Assembly (NCBI GenBank): GCA_016208495.1
Contig: JACQXX010000059.1
Span: forward strand, 1 to 51,614
Direction of reading: 5' to 3'
DNA length: 51,614 nucleotides
From: Acidobacteriota bacterium
Lineage (GTDB): Bacteria; Acidobacteriota; Blastocatellia; Chloracidobacteriales; Chloracidobacteriaceae
Of this stretch, positions 8,544-16,741 are shown piece by piece. Position numbers and translations under genes: made by a program. The notes below the pieces were generated by a model, which ran no database searches, was not told the DNA's origin, and saw nothing but the letters and a program-made list of their open reading frames with translations. Within the stretch, counting starts at the first letter, position 1. Every line of letters starts with the position of its first letter.

Positions 8544-8823
8544 ATGCCAGTTAAGAGTTGAAGCCGTTTGGGTTCTCAGCCCACGAAGTGGGCGCCGGCT
8601 TGTAGCCCAGGGCGAGTCTTCGAGCCCTGGGAACCTGGTCACTCCCCACCCTTTCCCTGCCCGGCCAGCCGCCGTAGGCGGCGGCTGGCCGGGCGGGGGA
8701 TTTTGGATTGGAGATGACCCGCATCCGGTGGTGGCGCGTCCAAAGCGACGCTGACCACCGGCTCACCTGACTCCATCCCAACGGGGATGAAAACCAAAAA
8801 ACACTTCAACCCTTAACTGGCAT
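8544..8823. mobile_element. MITE-like 280-bp element with 20-bp terminal inverted repeats
   Basis: The ends 8544-8563 and 8804-8823 are inverted copies (19 of 20 matching) of ATGCCAGTTAAGRGTTGAAG. The interior is a run of hairpins: GCCCAC/GTGGGC at 8579-8593, CCCAGGGC/GCCCTGGG at 8606-8631, a perfect 15-bp stem with a 4-base loop at 8660-8693, CCGGTGGT/ACCACCGG at 8725-8761, and CATCCC/GGGATG at 8774-8789. It has no coding capacity. Both sides are GTCAGTA-type repeats, so it appears inserted into such an array. The CCGGTGGT hairpin with an internal CAAAGC is shared with 16281-16741. Confidence 0.75.
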
Positions 8824-8855
8824 TACTGACGACTGACTACTGACTACTAACGACT
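8824..8855. repeat. GTCAGTA-type repeats up to the mobA start codon
   Basis: Degenerate TACTGAC units (CTGACGACTGACTACTGAC) occupy the entire 5' leader of mobA, leaving no recognisable Shine-Dalgarno sequence. Confidence 0.85.
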
Positions 8856-9479
8856 ATGCCTTCAACTCTTTTTCCTGATGTAAGTGGATTTATTCTGGCT
8901 GGCGGTGAAAGCCGGCGAATGGGCGTTAACAAAGCCCGCCTTCTGGTCGAAGGAGTGCCGATGATTGAGCGCGTGTTGAATATTCTTTCTGCAGTGACAA
9001 ATGACGTTTCGATTGTGACCAACACGCCGGAAGCATATCTGAGACTTGGGGTTCCGCTGTTGGGTGACTTACGTCGGGATGCCAGTCGTGGCGCTGGGCC
9101 ACTGGCTGGAATCGAAGCCGCTTTGCACGCGGCAACTCGGTCATTTTCAATCATTGTGGCGTGTGATCTTCCCTTTTTGACGGCTGAGTTTCTATCTTTA
9201 CTCCTCAACCATCGCCAGGAAGCCCAGATTGTCGTTCCAGAAACGACTGGAACTCAAAATCCACAGCTTCACAGCATGTGCGCTGTGTATCAGGCATCTG
9301 TTTTCCCAGTTGTGACCAGGTTACTTGATAATGGGGAGCGGCGAATGGAAACCCTGCTTGAACACACCACAGTCCGTCGTATCCGGGCCTCCGAATATGC
9401 GCATCTGCCTCGGTCCAATCGGTTGTTGATGAATGTCAACACACCCGATGAATTCCAGGCAGTTCACCATCACGACTGA
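8856..9479 (+). CDS. mobA: Molybdenum cofactor guanylyltransferase
   Basis: 207 residues, the usual length. It transfers GMP from GTP to molybdopterin to give the guanine dinucleotide form of molybdenum cofactor in the cytoplasm. The nucleotide-binding signature LAGGESRRMGVNKA starts at about residue 14; PLAGIEAAL, ACDLPFL (the metal-binding aspartate region) and a C-terminal NVNTPDEF all fit MobA. No other molybdopterin gene is in the window. The 5' leader consists of heptamer repeats without a clear ribosome binding site. The 3' end overlaps the convergent ACT-domain gene by 10 bp. The start ATG at 8856 keeps the N-terminal strand VSGFILAGG intact. Confidence 0.93.
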   Translation: MPSTLFPDVSGFILAGGESRRMGVNKARLLVEGVPMIERVLNILSAVTNDVSIVTNTPEAYLRLGVPLLGDLRRDASRGAGPLAGIEAALHAATRSFSIIVACDLPFLTAEFLSLLLNHRQEAQIVVPETTGTQNPQLHSMCAVYQASVFPVVTRLLDNGERRMETLLEHTTVRRIRASEYAHLPRSNRLLMNVNTPDEFQAVHHHD

Positions 9480-9925
9480 GCAGCCGTTTGAGCCAGTTGG
9501 TTGAGGATTTCAACAGCCTTCTCACGTCTATCCCATTGAACCAAAAGATGATCGTGAAAAAAAGCTGAAATGACGTTGGTGCTGATTCCGGCAGTGGCCA
9601 GTGGTTGTGAAATCGCGGCCAGAAAGCCCACGGCTTCGAGTGAAGAATGAACCGTGAGGGTAACTTTGGCCCATTCGCCACGAAATTGGATTTGATGGGC
9701 CAACGCAACTTCTTTTTCCAGAATGAGAGTAACACCTTCAGCTTCACGAAAAAACCCTAAAGTCTGTGGAATCAAAGGAATGGCAGCAGATTCAGGAAGC
9801 GTGCAGAAAATAAAACACTGATCAGCCACGCTGGGTTGCATGGATCGAATCAGTTGAGTGAGGTTGGTTTCACCCAAATTGTTTATAGTGTGGTTTGTTG
9901 GATAACTCACGAGTCGCTTTTCCAT
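9470..9925 (-). CDS. ACT-domain protein (DUF2241-like)
   Basis: 151 residues with two ACT-like halves. The second half has VTLTVHSSLEAVGFLAAISQPLATAGISTNVISAFFHDHLLV, summarised here by its SSLEAVGF and GISTNV segments, which fit the ligand-binding ACT fold of the small YbaK-neighbour/DUF2241 type. Such domains bind amino acids or other small molecules; the ligand is unknown. The gene is convergent with mobA and overlaps its end by 10 bp. Upstream lies a GTCAGTA-containing element. The start ATG is the first in frame; the first 20 residues are not well supported by family features, so a later start is possible. Confidence 0.7.
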   Translation of the reverse strand: MEKRLVSYPTNHTINNLGETNLTQLIRSMQPSVADQCFIFCTLPESAAIPLIPQTLGFFREAEGVTLILEKEVALAHQIQFRGEWAKVTLTVHSSLEAVGFLAAISQPLATAGISTNVISAFFHDHLLVQWDRREKAVEILNQLAQTAAQS

Positions 9926-9960
9926 TCATATCATGTTGTAATGAGCACTTCGCACTAAAA

Positions 9961-10029
9961 ACCAGTCAAGTAATTGAATCAAAGGAACTTAGCAAACTAC
10001 TGACTACTAACTACTGACTACTGACTGGT
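9961..10029. repeat. GTCAGTA-linked element, family B (copy 1)
   Basis: Bounded by ACCAGTCA (9961-9968) and TGACTGGT (10022-10029), a perfect 8-bp inverted pair. Inside are CTACTGACTACTAA units and a unique arm. On the reverse strand it reads array, then TTTGCTAAGTTCCTTTGATT, which resembles the elements at 11903 and 23690. Confidence 0.75.
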
Positions 10030-10033
10030 ATCG

Positions 10034-10795
10034 CTACTCACTCAACCGCTTCCCATTTGGATCAAAAATCCGCCACTTGCCCAGTCCCCATTTTTGAAGC
10101 TTGAACGCCATTGAAACGCCTAGCACGCCCAGCCCATATTTACAACTTCGGATGAAATTGATTGATGATGAGTCAGCTTCATAGCGCGTCGGACAGCTAA
10201 TTTCGCCGATTTGGAAATCAAAATAGACAATCTGAGCCAGCATTTCATTGTCGAAGATGAAATCGTTGTCGTTTTCGCCCAGCGGTAATTTTTCGAGCAA
10301 CTTCCGTGAAAATGCCCGGTACCCGGTGTGATATTCAGAGAGACGTTCACTCAGCAAAATGTTCTGAAATGCTGTTAAACATCGGTTAAAGAAGTATTTA
10401 TAAGCTGGCATGTTTCCCAGTAGCGCTCCCTTCCCGATGATGCGTGACCCAAGCACGCAATCATAGTGACCGCACGCAATCAGGTAGGCCATCGCCGGGA
10501 GCAACTTAGGCGTGTATTGATAGTCCGGGTGCAACATGATGACAATATCGGCGCCAGCCTTGAGGGCTTCGCGATAACAGGTTTTTTGATTGCCGCCGTA
10601 TCCAAGATTTGTGGTGTGAACAATGGTTTTAATTCCAAGGCTGCGAGCAACTTCAGCCGTATCATCGTGACTGGCGTCATCAACGAGAATCAGTTCGTCA
10701 ACTACATTCCGGTCAACTTCATTGTAAGTTCTGAGCAGCGTTTTGGCCGCATTATAGGCTGGTAAGACGACAACGACTTTGAGTCCATTTATCAT
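10034..10795 (-). CDS. Family 2 glycosyltransferase (dolichyl-phosphate-mannose-synthase-like)
   Basis: 253 residues. The GT-A fold shows [12 protein letters not shown] at the N terminus, [13 protein letters not shown] with the nucleotide-sugar-binding aspartates at about 37-42, and MLHPDYQY in place of the usual DXD region. This is the compact single-domain type that transfers a sugar from a nucleotide donor to a lipid carrier or glycan at the inner membrane. There is no C-terminal membrane segment of the GtrB sort. No Shine-Dalgarno is clear because the upstream region is a GGGTTCA/GGGTTGC repeat. It follows hemF on the same strand, separated by repeats. The acceptor cannot be deduced. Confidence 0.85.
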   Translation of the reverse strand: MINGLKVVVVLPAYNAAKTLLRTYNEVDRNVVDELILVDDASHDDTAEVARSLGIKTIVHTTNLGYGGNQKTCYREALKAGADIVIMLHPDYQYTPKLLPAMAYLIACGHYDCVLGSRIIGKGALLGNMPAYKYFFNRCLTAFQNILLSERLSEYHTGYRAFSRKLLEKLPLGENDNDFIFDNEMLAQIVYFDFQIGEISCPTRYEADSSSINFIRSCKYGLGVLGVSMAFKLQKWGLGKWRIFDPNGKRLSE

Positions 10796-10796
10796 A

Positions 10797-10893
10797 TCTG
10801 GGGTTCAGGGTTGCAGGGTTCAGGGTTGCGGGGTTGCGGGGTTCTTCTTCGAAAGTATTGATTTCTAACCACTAACCACTAGCCACTAACCAC
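10797..10893. repeat. GGGTTCA/GGGTTGC and CCACTAA heptamer arrays
   Basis: 10797-10846 holds mixed GGGTTCA, GGGTTGC and GGGGTTGC units; 10868-10893 holds four CCACTAA-type units (CTAACCACTAACCACTAGCC). Two different 7-bp families lie side by side between hemF and the glycosyltransferase. Confidence 0.88.
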
Positions 10894-10909
10894 TTTCTTC
10901 ATTCTTCAT

Positions 10910-11815
10910 TCAGTCGAGCCAGTTGTGCGGTTTATAGAATTCGAGGGCAGCGGCTTCAGGGGTTCCAGGTTCAGGCCGGTAATCATACACCCATTTGGCA
11001 AGCGGTGGGAGTGACATCAAAATGGATTCGGTACGGCCTTTGGTTTCAAGACCAAACAAGGTGCCGCGATCATAGACCAGATTGAATTCCACATACCGAC
11101 CGCGACGAATCAACTGATGAGTGCGTTCGCGTTCGGCATAGGGTTCAGGCTGGCGGCGTTCAACAATCGGTAAATAGGCGGGGAGAAACGCTTTACCAGC
11201 ATCCTGAACAAAAGCGAAGATCGCCTCAAGGCTGCTTTCCTCACCTTTCAGATGATCGAAAAACAAACCGCCGACGCCACGGGTCTCAGTGCGATGCGGC
11301 AGGTAAAAATAGTCATCACACCACTTTTTAAAGCGCGGATAATAGTCGGGATGATGCTGGTCGCAGGCGGCCTTCAAAACGGTGTGAAAGTGGACGGCAT
11401 CTTCGCGGTACGGATAGTACGGCGTTAAATCAGCCCCACCTCCAAACCAGGCCACGCTTCCCTGCTCGAAATAGCGGAAATTGGCATGCACGGTCGGCAC
11501 CATCGGGTTGCGTGGGTGTAAGACCAGCGACACGCCGGTAGCTGAAAATGACCGGTCTCCGCCGCTGTCTACCTGTCGGGCCAGTTTTTCGGGCATCTCG
11601 CCAAACACATAGGAAAAATTCACGCCGCCCTTTTCAAAAACACTGCCTTCCTGAAGCACGCGGGTTCGTCCGCCGCCACCGCCGGGACGATCCCACAAAT
11701 CCTGTTGAAAGGCGCTGCCGTCAATCGCCTCAAGGGCAGTACAAATTTCATCTTGCAAGGCCGCAAAAAACTCGCGTGCCCGGTCAAGCATTGGCGGCTG
11801 AGTCATATCCGACAT
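10910..11815 (-). CDS. hemF: Oxygen-dependent coproporphyrinogen III oxidase
   Basis: 301 residues, full length for HemF. It oxidatively decarboxylates coproporphyrinogen III to protoporphyrinogen IX using O2 in heme synthesis. Recognisable motifs include [35 protein letters not shown], the HFH segment, GGLFFDHL and the C-terminal [21 protein letters not shown] ribosome binding site lies 8 bases before the ATG at 11815. Its presence implies aerobic or microaerobic heme synthesis. It is on the minus strand with OsmC upstream and the glycosyltransferase downstream, both separated by repeats. Confidence 0.96.
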   Translation of the reverse strand: MSDMTQPPMLDRAREFFAALQDEICTALEAIDGSAFQQDLWDRPGGGGGRTRVLQEGSVFEKGGVNFSYVFGEMPEKLARQVDSGGDRSFSATGVSLVLHPRNPMVPTVHANFRYFEQGSVAWFGGGADLTPYYPYREDAVHFHTVLKAACDQHHPDYYPRFKKWCDDYFYLPHRTETRGVGGLFFDHLKGEESSLEAIFAFVQDAGKAFLPAYLPIVERRQPEPYAERERTHQLIRRGRYVEFNLVYDRGTLFGLETKGRTESILMSLPPLAKWVYDYRPEPGTPEAAALEFYKPHNWLD

Positions 11816-11902
11816 GGCATCGTCTCCGTCAAAGATGAGGGTTCAGGGATTTCCAATTTTGGTCTGTACGCCGATGTGCAATGAAGTCCTTGTAGGAGAA
11901 AA

Positions 11903-11962
11903 CAGTCAGGTACTTCAATCAAATAGATTTAATGAACTACTGACTACTAACTACTAACTGGC
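11903..11962. repeat. GTCAGTA-linked element, family B (copy 2)
   Basis: CAGTCAGGTACTTCAATC arm, then CTACTGACTACTAACTACTA units, ending in AACTGGCATTA, the same terminal motif as the MITE-like element at 8544-8823. On the reverse strand it reads array, TTCATTAAATCTATTTGATT, matching copies at 9961 and 23690. Confidence 0.75.
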
Positions 11963-11963
11963 A

Positions 11964-12374
11964 TTATTCATAGACAAAAGTGGCGGGCTTTTCGATATCC
12001 GGATGGAGGCTGTGATGGACCGGGCAGGTCAGCGCCGCCCGTTCGAGTTTGGCTTTTTGCGCATCTGTCAGTCCTTTGGGCATGGTGATTCGCACAGGCA
12101 GTCGTCCAATTCGACGCGGAGGCGTGGTGGACATGTGTTTTTCAATGTGAAAGCCAAGCCCGGTGCAGTCAATGCCATCACGCTCGGCAACCATCGCCAC
12201 AATCGTCACCATACAGGCTCCGAGCGCTGCCGAAGCCAGATCAGTGGGCGAAAACGAACTGCCATCGCCGTTATTGTCAACCGGCGGCGCCGTGCGAATG
12301 ACCGTTCCTGACGGTCCATGCGTAAGTTCAAACTTCAAATTGCCAATGTAAGCACCTGTAATTTCAACGGCCAT
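11964..12374 (-). CDS. OsmC/Ohr-family protein
   Basis: 136 residues, normal for OsmC. The family's two redox cysteines are present: ALGACMVT in the middle helix and TCPVHHSLH near the C terminus. OsmC and Ohr proteins reduce organic and lipid hydroperoxides through a thiol mechanism; whether this one is a peroxidase or an OsmC-like relative cannot be decided. The ATG at 12374 is preceded by a GGAGA at suitable spacing, and just beyond that begins the GGGTTCA array that ends the SMC gene. If the array is real, OsmC lies directly downstream of a truncated SMC gene. Confidence 0.88.
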   Translation of the reverse strand: MAVEITGAYIGNLKFELTHGPSGTVIRTAPPVDNNGDGSSFSPTDLASAALGACMVTIVAMVAERDGIDCTGLGFHIEKHMSTTPPRRIGRLPVRITMPKGLTDAQKAKLERAALTCPVHHSLHPDIEKPATFVYE

Positions 12375-12386
12375 GGGAAAGTCTCC

Positions 12387-12492
12387 GGGTTCAGGGTTCA
12401 GGGTTCAGGGTTCAGGGTTCAGGGTTCAGGGTTCAGGGTTCAGGGTTCAGGGTTCAGGGTTCAGGGTTCAGGGTTCAGGGTTCAGGGTTCAG
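12387..12492. repeat. GGGTTCA heptamer array cutting the SMC gene
   Basis: About 15 perfect copies of GGGTTCA on the plus strand. Reading along the SMC gene (minus strand) gives TGAACCC, which places a TGA stop every 21 bases, so SMC terminates after only five array-encoded residues (the last of them NPEP). Confidence 0.96.
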
Positions 12493-15400
12493 AATACAGA
12501 ACGGACTTGGTTTATAACGGAAAATTGCCAGCACCAGTGCCAGTGCGACCATTGCTTTTTCACCACCTGACAGAAGCAACACCGATTGCAGCCGCTTTCC
12601 AGGTGGTTGGGCAATCAGGTCAATCCCGCTTTCAAGCACGTCTTCCTGGTCAATTAAAATCATTTCGCCGCGTCCACCACCAAATAGCTCCTGAAACACT
12701 CTGGCAAAGTGATCATTGATCTGGTTGAAGGCTTCGAGAAAGCGCTGGCGGGTGCGTTTGCGGATTTCCTTGAGGGCTTCTTCGGTGGTGGCGATGGCGT
12801 CAATGACGTCGGCCCGCTGGGCAATCAGAAATTCATGCCGTTTGGTGGCTTCTTCAAGTTCTTCAAGGGCCAGCATGTTGACTGGGCCCAGGGTTTCGAT
12901 TTTTTCACGCAGGTCATCGAGGTCAGTCGAAAGTTCTTCGAGCGTGCGGGCGTCCGGAACGGTTTCTGCCGCCAACAGTTCTTCGAGGTGTTCGCTCAAT
13001 TCACTGCGGCAGGTTTTGATCACATGCTCATATTCAGAAATGATCCGGGCCTGCTCGATTTCGTGACTGGAGCGCGCTTCACGAACCGCTTTTTCATTGC
13101 CACGCAACTGATTGAGCTTTTCTTCAAGTTCGTCAGCGCGACTGCGCAACGTTTCAAGCCGCATGACAGCTTTGGTCACCTTTTCAGCGGCGGTCAGTTG
13201 GCCCTTGGTTGACGTCACAATCTGGGCTTCGCAATCGGTCAATTGCTGCTTGTGAGTTTCAAGCCGGCCCCTGGCTTCGACCTGCTCAAGTTCAAGCTGT
13301 CCCTGACGGTGTTCGACATCGCGAATTTCATTTTCCAACCGACGCAGTTCAGACGAAGCCGACCGACGACGTTCCAACCGGGCCGCCACTTCAGCGCGAA
13401 TGAGCGAGAGTTCTTCTGAAATCAGCTCGACACTGGGCCGGAGAGCCGTCAGTTTCTCCTGGGCCACGGCAAATTCTGATTCCAGGGATTTATGTCGCAC
13501 TTCAGCCTGTTCGAGTTCGGTTTTGGTCTGGGCCAGTCGTTCCGCAAGCTGGGCCCGTTCTCTGGCAAGCTGTGTTTTTTCAGATTCGACCACATGGCAA
13601 TGCTGGTCAGCCCGTTCCACATCCCGTTGACGTTGTTTGAGTTCGACGCTGGCAGCGGCAGCACGGTTTTCAAGTTCGCGCAATTCGCCGTCGGTTTCAC
13701 GTTGCTGGGCTTTGTGTTCGGTCAGGCGGGCCTGGGCTTTTTCCAGGACGAGTGTTTGCTGGTGTACGGCTTCGTCAAGTTCGCCAATTTTGGCGGTCAG
13801 TTCCTTGATTTCACGTTTGAGGGCCAGCACGCTGGTCGGAGGCTTTTCCGAACCTCGCGTAACCAGCAGCGAACACCCCAGCACCTGCGCGCCATCCGGC
13901 GTCAAAAAGAGCCGGGTCGGATCCTGAGCGGACCAATCCAGGGCTTCATCAAGGGATGAAGCAATGTGGGCTTCGGCCAGTTGCGGCAACGCCCGTGAAA
14001 AAACGGTATTGAATTGCGGTGAAAGCCCCAACACGGACAAAAATGAAAGGCCGGTGCCAGTGTCAGGCTCACCTTCGGCAAGACGTTTCTTTCGGCTGGT
14101 CGCGGCTGGCGGATCGCCTTCCCCGCCTTGAAATCCGGTCACCAGAAAGGTCGCCCGTCCGCCTTTGTTGGCTTCAAGCCAGGTGGCGGCATTGACAGCC
14201 ATCTCCATCGTCGGCACCAAAATGGATTGCACCCGGTCACCCAGCACGGTTTCCACCAGGCTTTCATAGGTGCTGGGAACATTCAGAAAATCAGCCAGCG
14301 TGCCCACCACGTGCAGACCAGGAATTTTTTTGGCTTCGTGGAGCAGCGTTTTGACCGTGCTTGAATAGTAGGCGTGGTGGTCATCCAGATTTTTGAGCGA
14401 CCCCAGGCGGTCTTCGACACGGGTGCGCTCGCGCTGGGCCGTTGTCAAAGCAATTTGAGCCTGCTTGACAGCATCGTTGCCGCGATTGACTTCCGCGTTG
14501 AGTGTCGCCAGGGTTTCGCGAAACCCCTGAATCTGGGTGGTCAAGGCTTCACGAGTTTCAGTCGCCGATTCCAGTTCCTGAACTGCCTGCAGATGGCGTT
14601 CAATCGCCCGTTGTCCTTCAGACTCAAGATTTTGCGCCTGCCGAACCAGTCGGGCTTCCAGGTCATGGTGTTGTTGTTCCTGGTTGCGCAGCCGCTCGAT
14701 CCGGGTGATGTGGGCAATCAATTGTGATCTGACCTGTTCCTGCTGGCGCTCTGATTCCTGGAGCTTGTGCGATTCGGCTTTATAGCGAGCTTCAATTCCA
14801 GAAAGCCGTTTTTCATCGCCGCTCAGCTCAACCCCCAGTTGCTCGTTTTTCAACCGACTTGCTTCCAAATCATGAACCACCAGATGACGGCGCTCAGCCA
14901 ACCGAGTTGCTTCAGAAGCAAGTTCGCGCTGACGGAGCACCATCTGCTCGATTTGTTCACACAAATGTTTGCGCAAATTGGTGGCCCGGTCGCATTCCAG
15001 ATTGACTTCCGAAGCGTGCTGGCGGGCAGCAGTCAACTGGTCTTCAGCCACACGGGCAAACTGCCGGGCTTCAGCAGTTTGGGTGGTAAGAAGCTGCGTT
15101 TGTGAGGTGAGGTGTTCTAACTGCGACGTGCAGGCATCGAAGGCAGCGGAAACAGCGTGATGTGATTCCTTGAGTTGCTGGGCGGTGCGAATAAAAAACG
15201 CCCGCAAGGCAGCCCGCATTTCATCCCGAAGCGCCACATATCGGCGGGCTTTTGACGCCTGGCGTTTGAGACTGTTGACCTGACGTTCGATTTCGGAGGT
15301 TAAATCATTTAATCGAGAGAGGTTCTGGCGGGTGCTTTCCAGCTTGACCTCCGCCGCGTGACGTTTGGCTTTAAATTTGGCCACCCCGGCGGCTTCCTCG

Positions 15401-16080
15401 ATGAGTGCCCGGCGGTCGTGCGGCTTGGAAGAGAGCACCTGCCCAATTCGGCCCTGTTCGATAATCGCATAGCGGGCACGACTCAGGCCCGTTCCACTAA
15501 AAAAATCGAGAATGTCACGCAGACGGCACGTCCGACCGTTGATCAGATAATCACTTTCACCAGAGCGGTACAGGCGACGGCCAATGGTGATTTTTTCGCC
15601 CTGCACCAGCGTTGGAATTCGAAATTTGCGCGGTCCCCGGCGTTGTGTCTTTGCTGGGGAGTTCTCTTCCGAAGAAACTTCACTTGCCGGTTGGTCCGGT
15701 TCACCCGTAAACTGTTGCTGGAGCGATTCTTCAATTTCATCAATCGGAATTTCAGGGATCAACAAATCTTCGGTTGAAAGGTCGTCTTCCAGATTTTTGT
15801 CAGGTTCGATGTCGGCCACAGCGGTGAATGTCAGCAACACTTCGGCCATTCCAAGCGGTTTTCGGTCGCGCGTCCCATTAAAGATGATGTCTTCCATTTT
15901 ACCGCCGCGCAGGTTTTTGGCGGATTGTTCACCAAGCACCCAGATGACGGCGTCCATCACGTTTGACTTGCCGCACCCGTTGGGACCAACAATAGCGGTG
16001 ATTCCTTCGTGAAAAACGACTTCGGTAAAGTCGCAAAAGCTTTTAAAACCACGGATTTCCAGTTTATCGAGTCGTAACAT
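12475..16080 (-). CDS. smc: Chromosome partition SMC ATPase, truncated before Walker B
   Basis: 1201 residues from the ATG at 16080 (MLRLDKLEIRGFKSF is the conserved N terminus; the longer ORF start is discarded). SMC dimers compact and segregate chromosomes with ScpA/ScpB. Walker A is GPNGCGKSN (32-40). An acidic insertion of about 70 residues follows the first strands. The Q-loop region with IIEQGRIGQVL and EEAAGVAKF is normal, then long coiled coils surround a hinge at about 565-740. The signature LSGGEK begins at about 1170. The protein then reads FRYKPSPFCIL and runs into array-encoded NPEP and a stop, exactly where the Walker B DEVD and the final 55-65 residues of the head should follow. 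Without Walker B and the D-loop, ATP hydrolysis is not expected. Either a real disruption or an assembly join at the array. Confidence 0.95.
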   Translation of the reverse strand: MLRLDKLEIRGFKSFCDFTEVVFHEGITAIVGPNGCGKSNVMDAVIWVLGEQSAKNLRGGKMEDIIFNGTRDRKPLGMAEVLLTFTAVADIEPDKNLEDDLSTEDLLIPEIPIDEIEESLQQQFTGEPDQPASEVSSEENSPAKTQRRGPRKFRIPTLVQGEKITIGRRLYRSGESDYLINGRTCRLRDILDFFSGTGLSRARYAIIEQGRIGQVLSSKPHDRRALIEEAAGVAKFKAKRHAAEVKLESTRQNLSRLNDLTSEIERQVNSLKRQASKARRYVALRDEMRAALRAFFIRTAQQLKESHHAVSAAFDACTSQLEHLTSQTQLLTTQTAEARQFARVAEDQLTAARQHASEVNLECDRATNLRKHLCEQIEQMVLRQRELASEATRLAERRHLVVHDLEASRLKNEQLGVELSGDEKRLSGIEARYKAESHKLQESERQQEQVRSQLIAHITRIERLRNQEQQHHDLEARLVRQAQNLESEGQRAIERHLQAVQELESATETREALTTQIQGFRETLATLNAEVNRGNDAVKQAQIALTTAQRERTRVEDRLGSLKNLDDHHAYYSSTVKTLLHEAKKIPGLHVVGTLADFLNVPSTYESLVETVLGDRVQSILVPTMEMAVNAATWLEANKGGRATFLVTGFQGGEGDPPAATSRKKRLAEGEPDTGTGLSFLSVLGLSPQFNTVFSRALPQLAEAHIASSLDEALDWSAQDPTRLFLTPDGAQVLGCSLLVTRGSEKPPTSVLALKREIKELTAKIGELDEAVHQQTLVLEKAQARLTEHKAQQRETDGELRELENRAAAASVELKQRQRDVERADQHCHVVESEKTQLARERAQLAERLAQTKTELEQAEVRHKSLESEFAVAQEKLTALRPSVELISEELSLIRAEVAARLERRRSASSELRRLENEIRDVEHRQGQLELEQVEARGRLETHKQQLTDCEAQIVTSTKGQLTAAEKVTKAVMRLETLRSRADELEEKLNQLRGNEKAVREARSSHEIEQARIISEYEHVIKTCRSELSEHLEELLAAETVPDARTLEELSTDLDDLREKIETLGPVNMLALEELEEATKRHEFLIAQRADVIDAIATTEEALKEIRKRTRQRFLEAFNQINDHFARVFQELFGGGRGEMILIDQEDVLESGIDLIAQPPGKRLQSVLLLSGGEKAMVALALVLAIFRYKPSPFCILNPEP

Positions 16081-16280
16081 GGCAGTACTTCGCACCAGAC
16101 CGGAATGAGCTGGACAAGAGACATTTTCCGCCCTGGTGTACTTTCCAAACACAGGCTGTCAGGGGTAAAAAGAACCGTTACACTATTCGGAGATGCGCGG
16201 TACTGTCAAATTCTTTCAACTTGAAACCTCCGTTGCGGAAAGGTCAGAATGATTTGACCTCTCCCGTCCGGAGGACGATG
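16081..16280. other. Intergenic region between divergent smc and VWA genes
   Basis: Upstream flank of smc. It probably holds the smc promoter, but I cannot point to convincing -35/-10 boxes. The rest of the gap to 16738 is filled by the palindromic elements described next. Confidence 0.5.
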
Positions 16281-16509
16281 GAAAGTAGCCGGTGGTTTGC
16301 TGCTTTGGGCATACCACCGGGACTCAGGCCCATTCCGTTCGCGCCCGGATGGGCGCTGGAAAAGAAGTTTGGTCATCAGGCACTTGGTTTCGCCAGACTT
16401 GAAGTTGATCCAGCGCCCATCCGGGCGCGAACATTTCTCGACCTGGATTCCGGTGGGTGCGCCTCAAAGCAGGCTGCCCACCGGCTACTTTCCAGCGCCC
16501 ATCCGGGCG
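16281..16509. repeat. Long imperfect inverted repeat (about 80-bp arms)
   Basis: Left arm 16281-16359 begins GAAAGTAGCCGGTGG and ends CGGATGGGCGCTGG; right arm 16410-16492 is its imperfect reverse complement. The loop is about 50 bp. A further direct copy of CCAGCGCCCATCCGGGCG follows at 16492-16509. Each arm contains its own CCGGTGG/CCACCGG hairpin with a central AAAGC, shared with 8725-8761. Confidence 0.85.
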
Positions 16510-16641
16510 AAAACCGACCTTTCCACAACGGAGAACTTGAAACCTTCGGGCTGAAGACTTTGGGTTGAAGACATTGGGCTGGAAGAAGATGGGTTGAAAA
16601 CCTTATGAATCAGTTTCTGACAGATCGGATTGAGCATCGTC

Positions 16642-16741
16642 GCATCCCTTCAGGATGAAACAGGAATGGGAAACCGTGACCGGTGGTAGCGCTCAAAGCA
16701 GCGCAACCGACCGGCTATCTGAACTGCAGCCTTTCAGGATG
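16642..16741. repeat. REP-like hairpin element overlapping the VWA gene start
   Basis: CATCCCTTCAGGATG hairpin at 16643-16657, a CCGGTGGTAGCGCTCAAAGC hairpin at about 16679-16716, then CCTTTCAGGATG whose ATG is the probable start codon of the VWA gene. Same modules as in 8725-8789. Confidence 0.75.

Noticed and set aside
12318-12719. Plus-strand ORF with GSGFRVQ repeats over the SMC end
   Set aside because: It is the open orientation of the GGGTTCA array and antisense to SMC.
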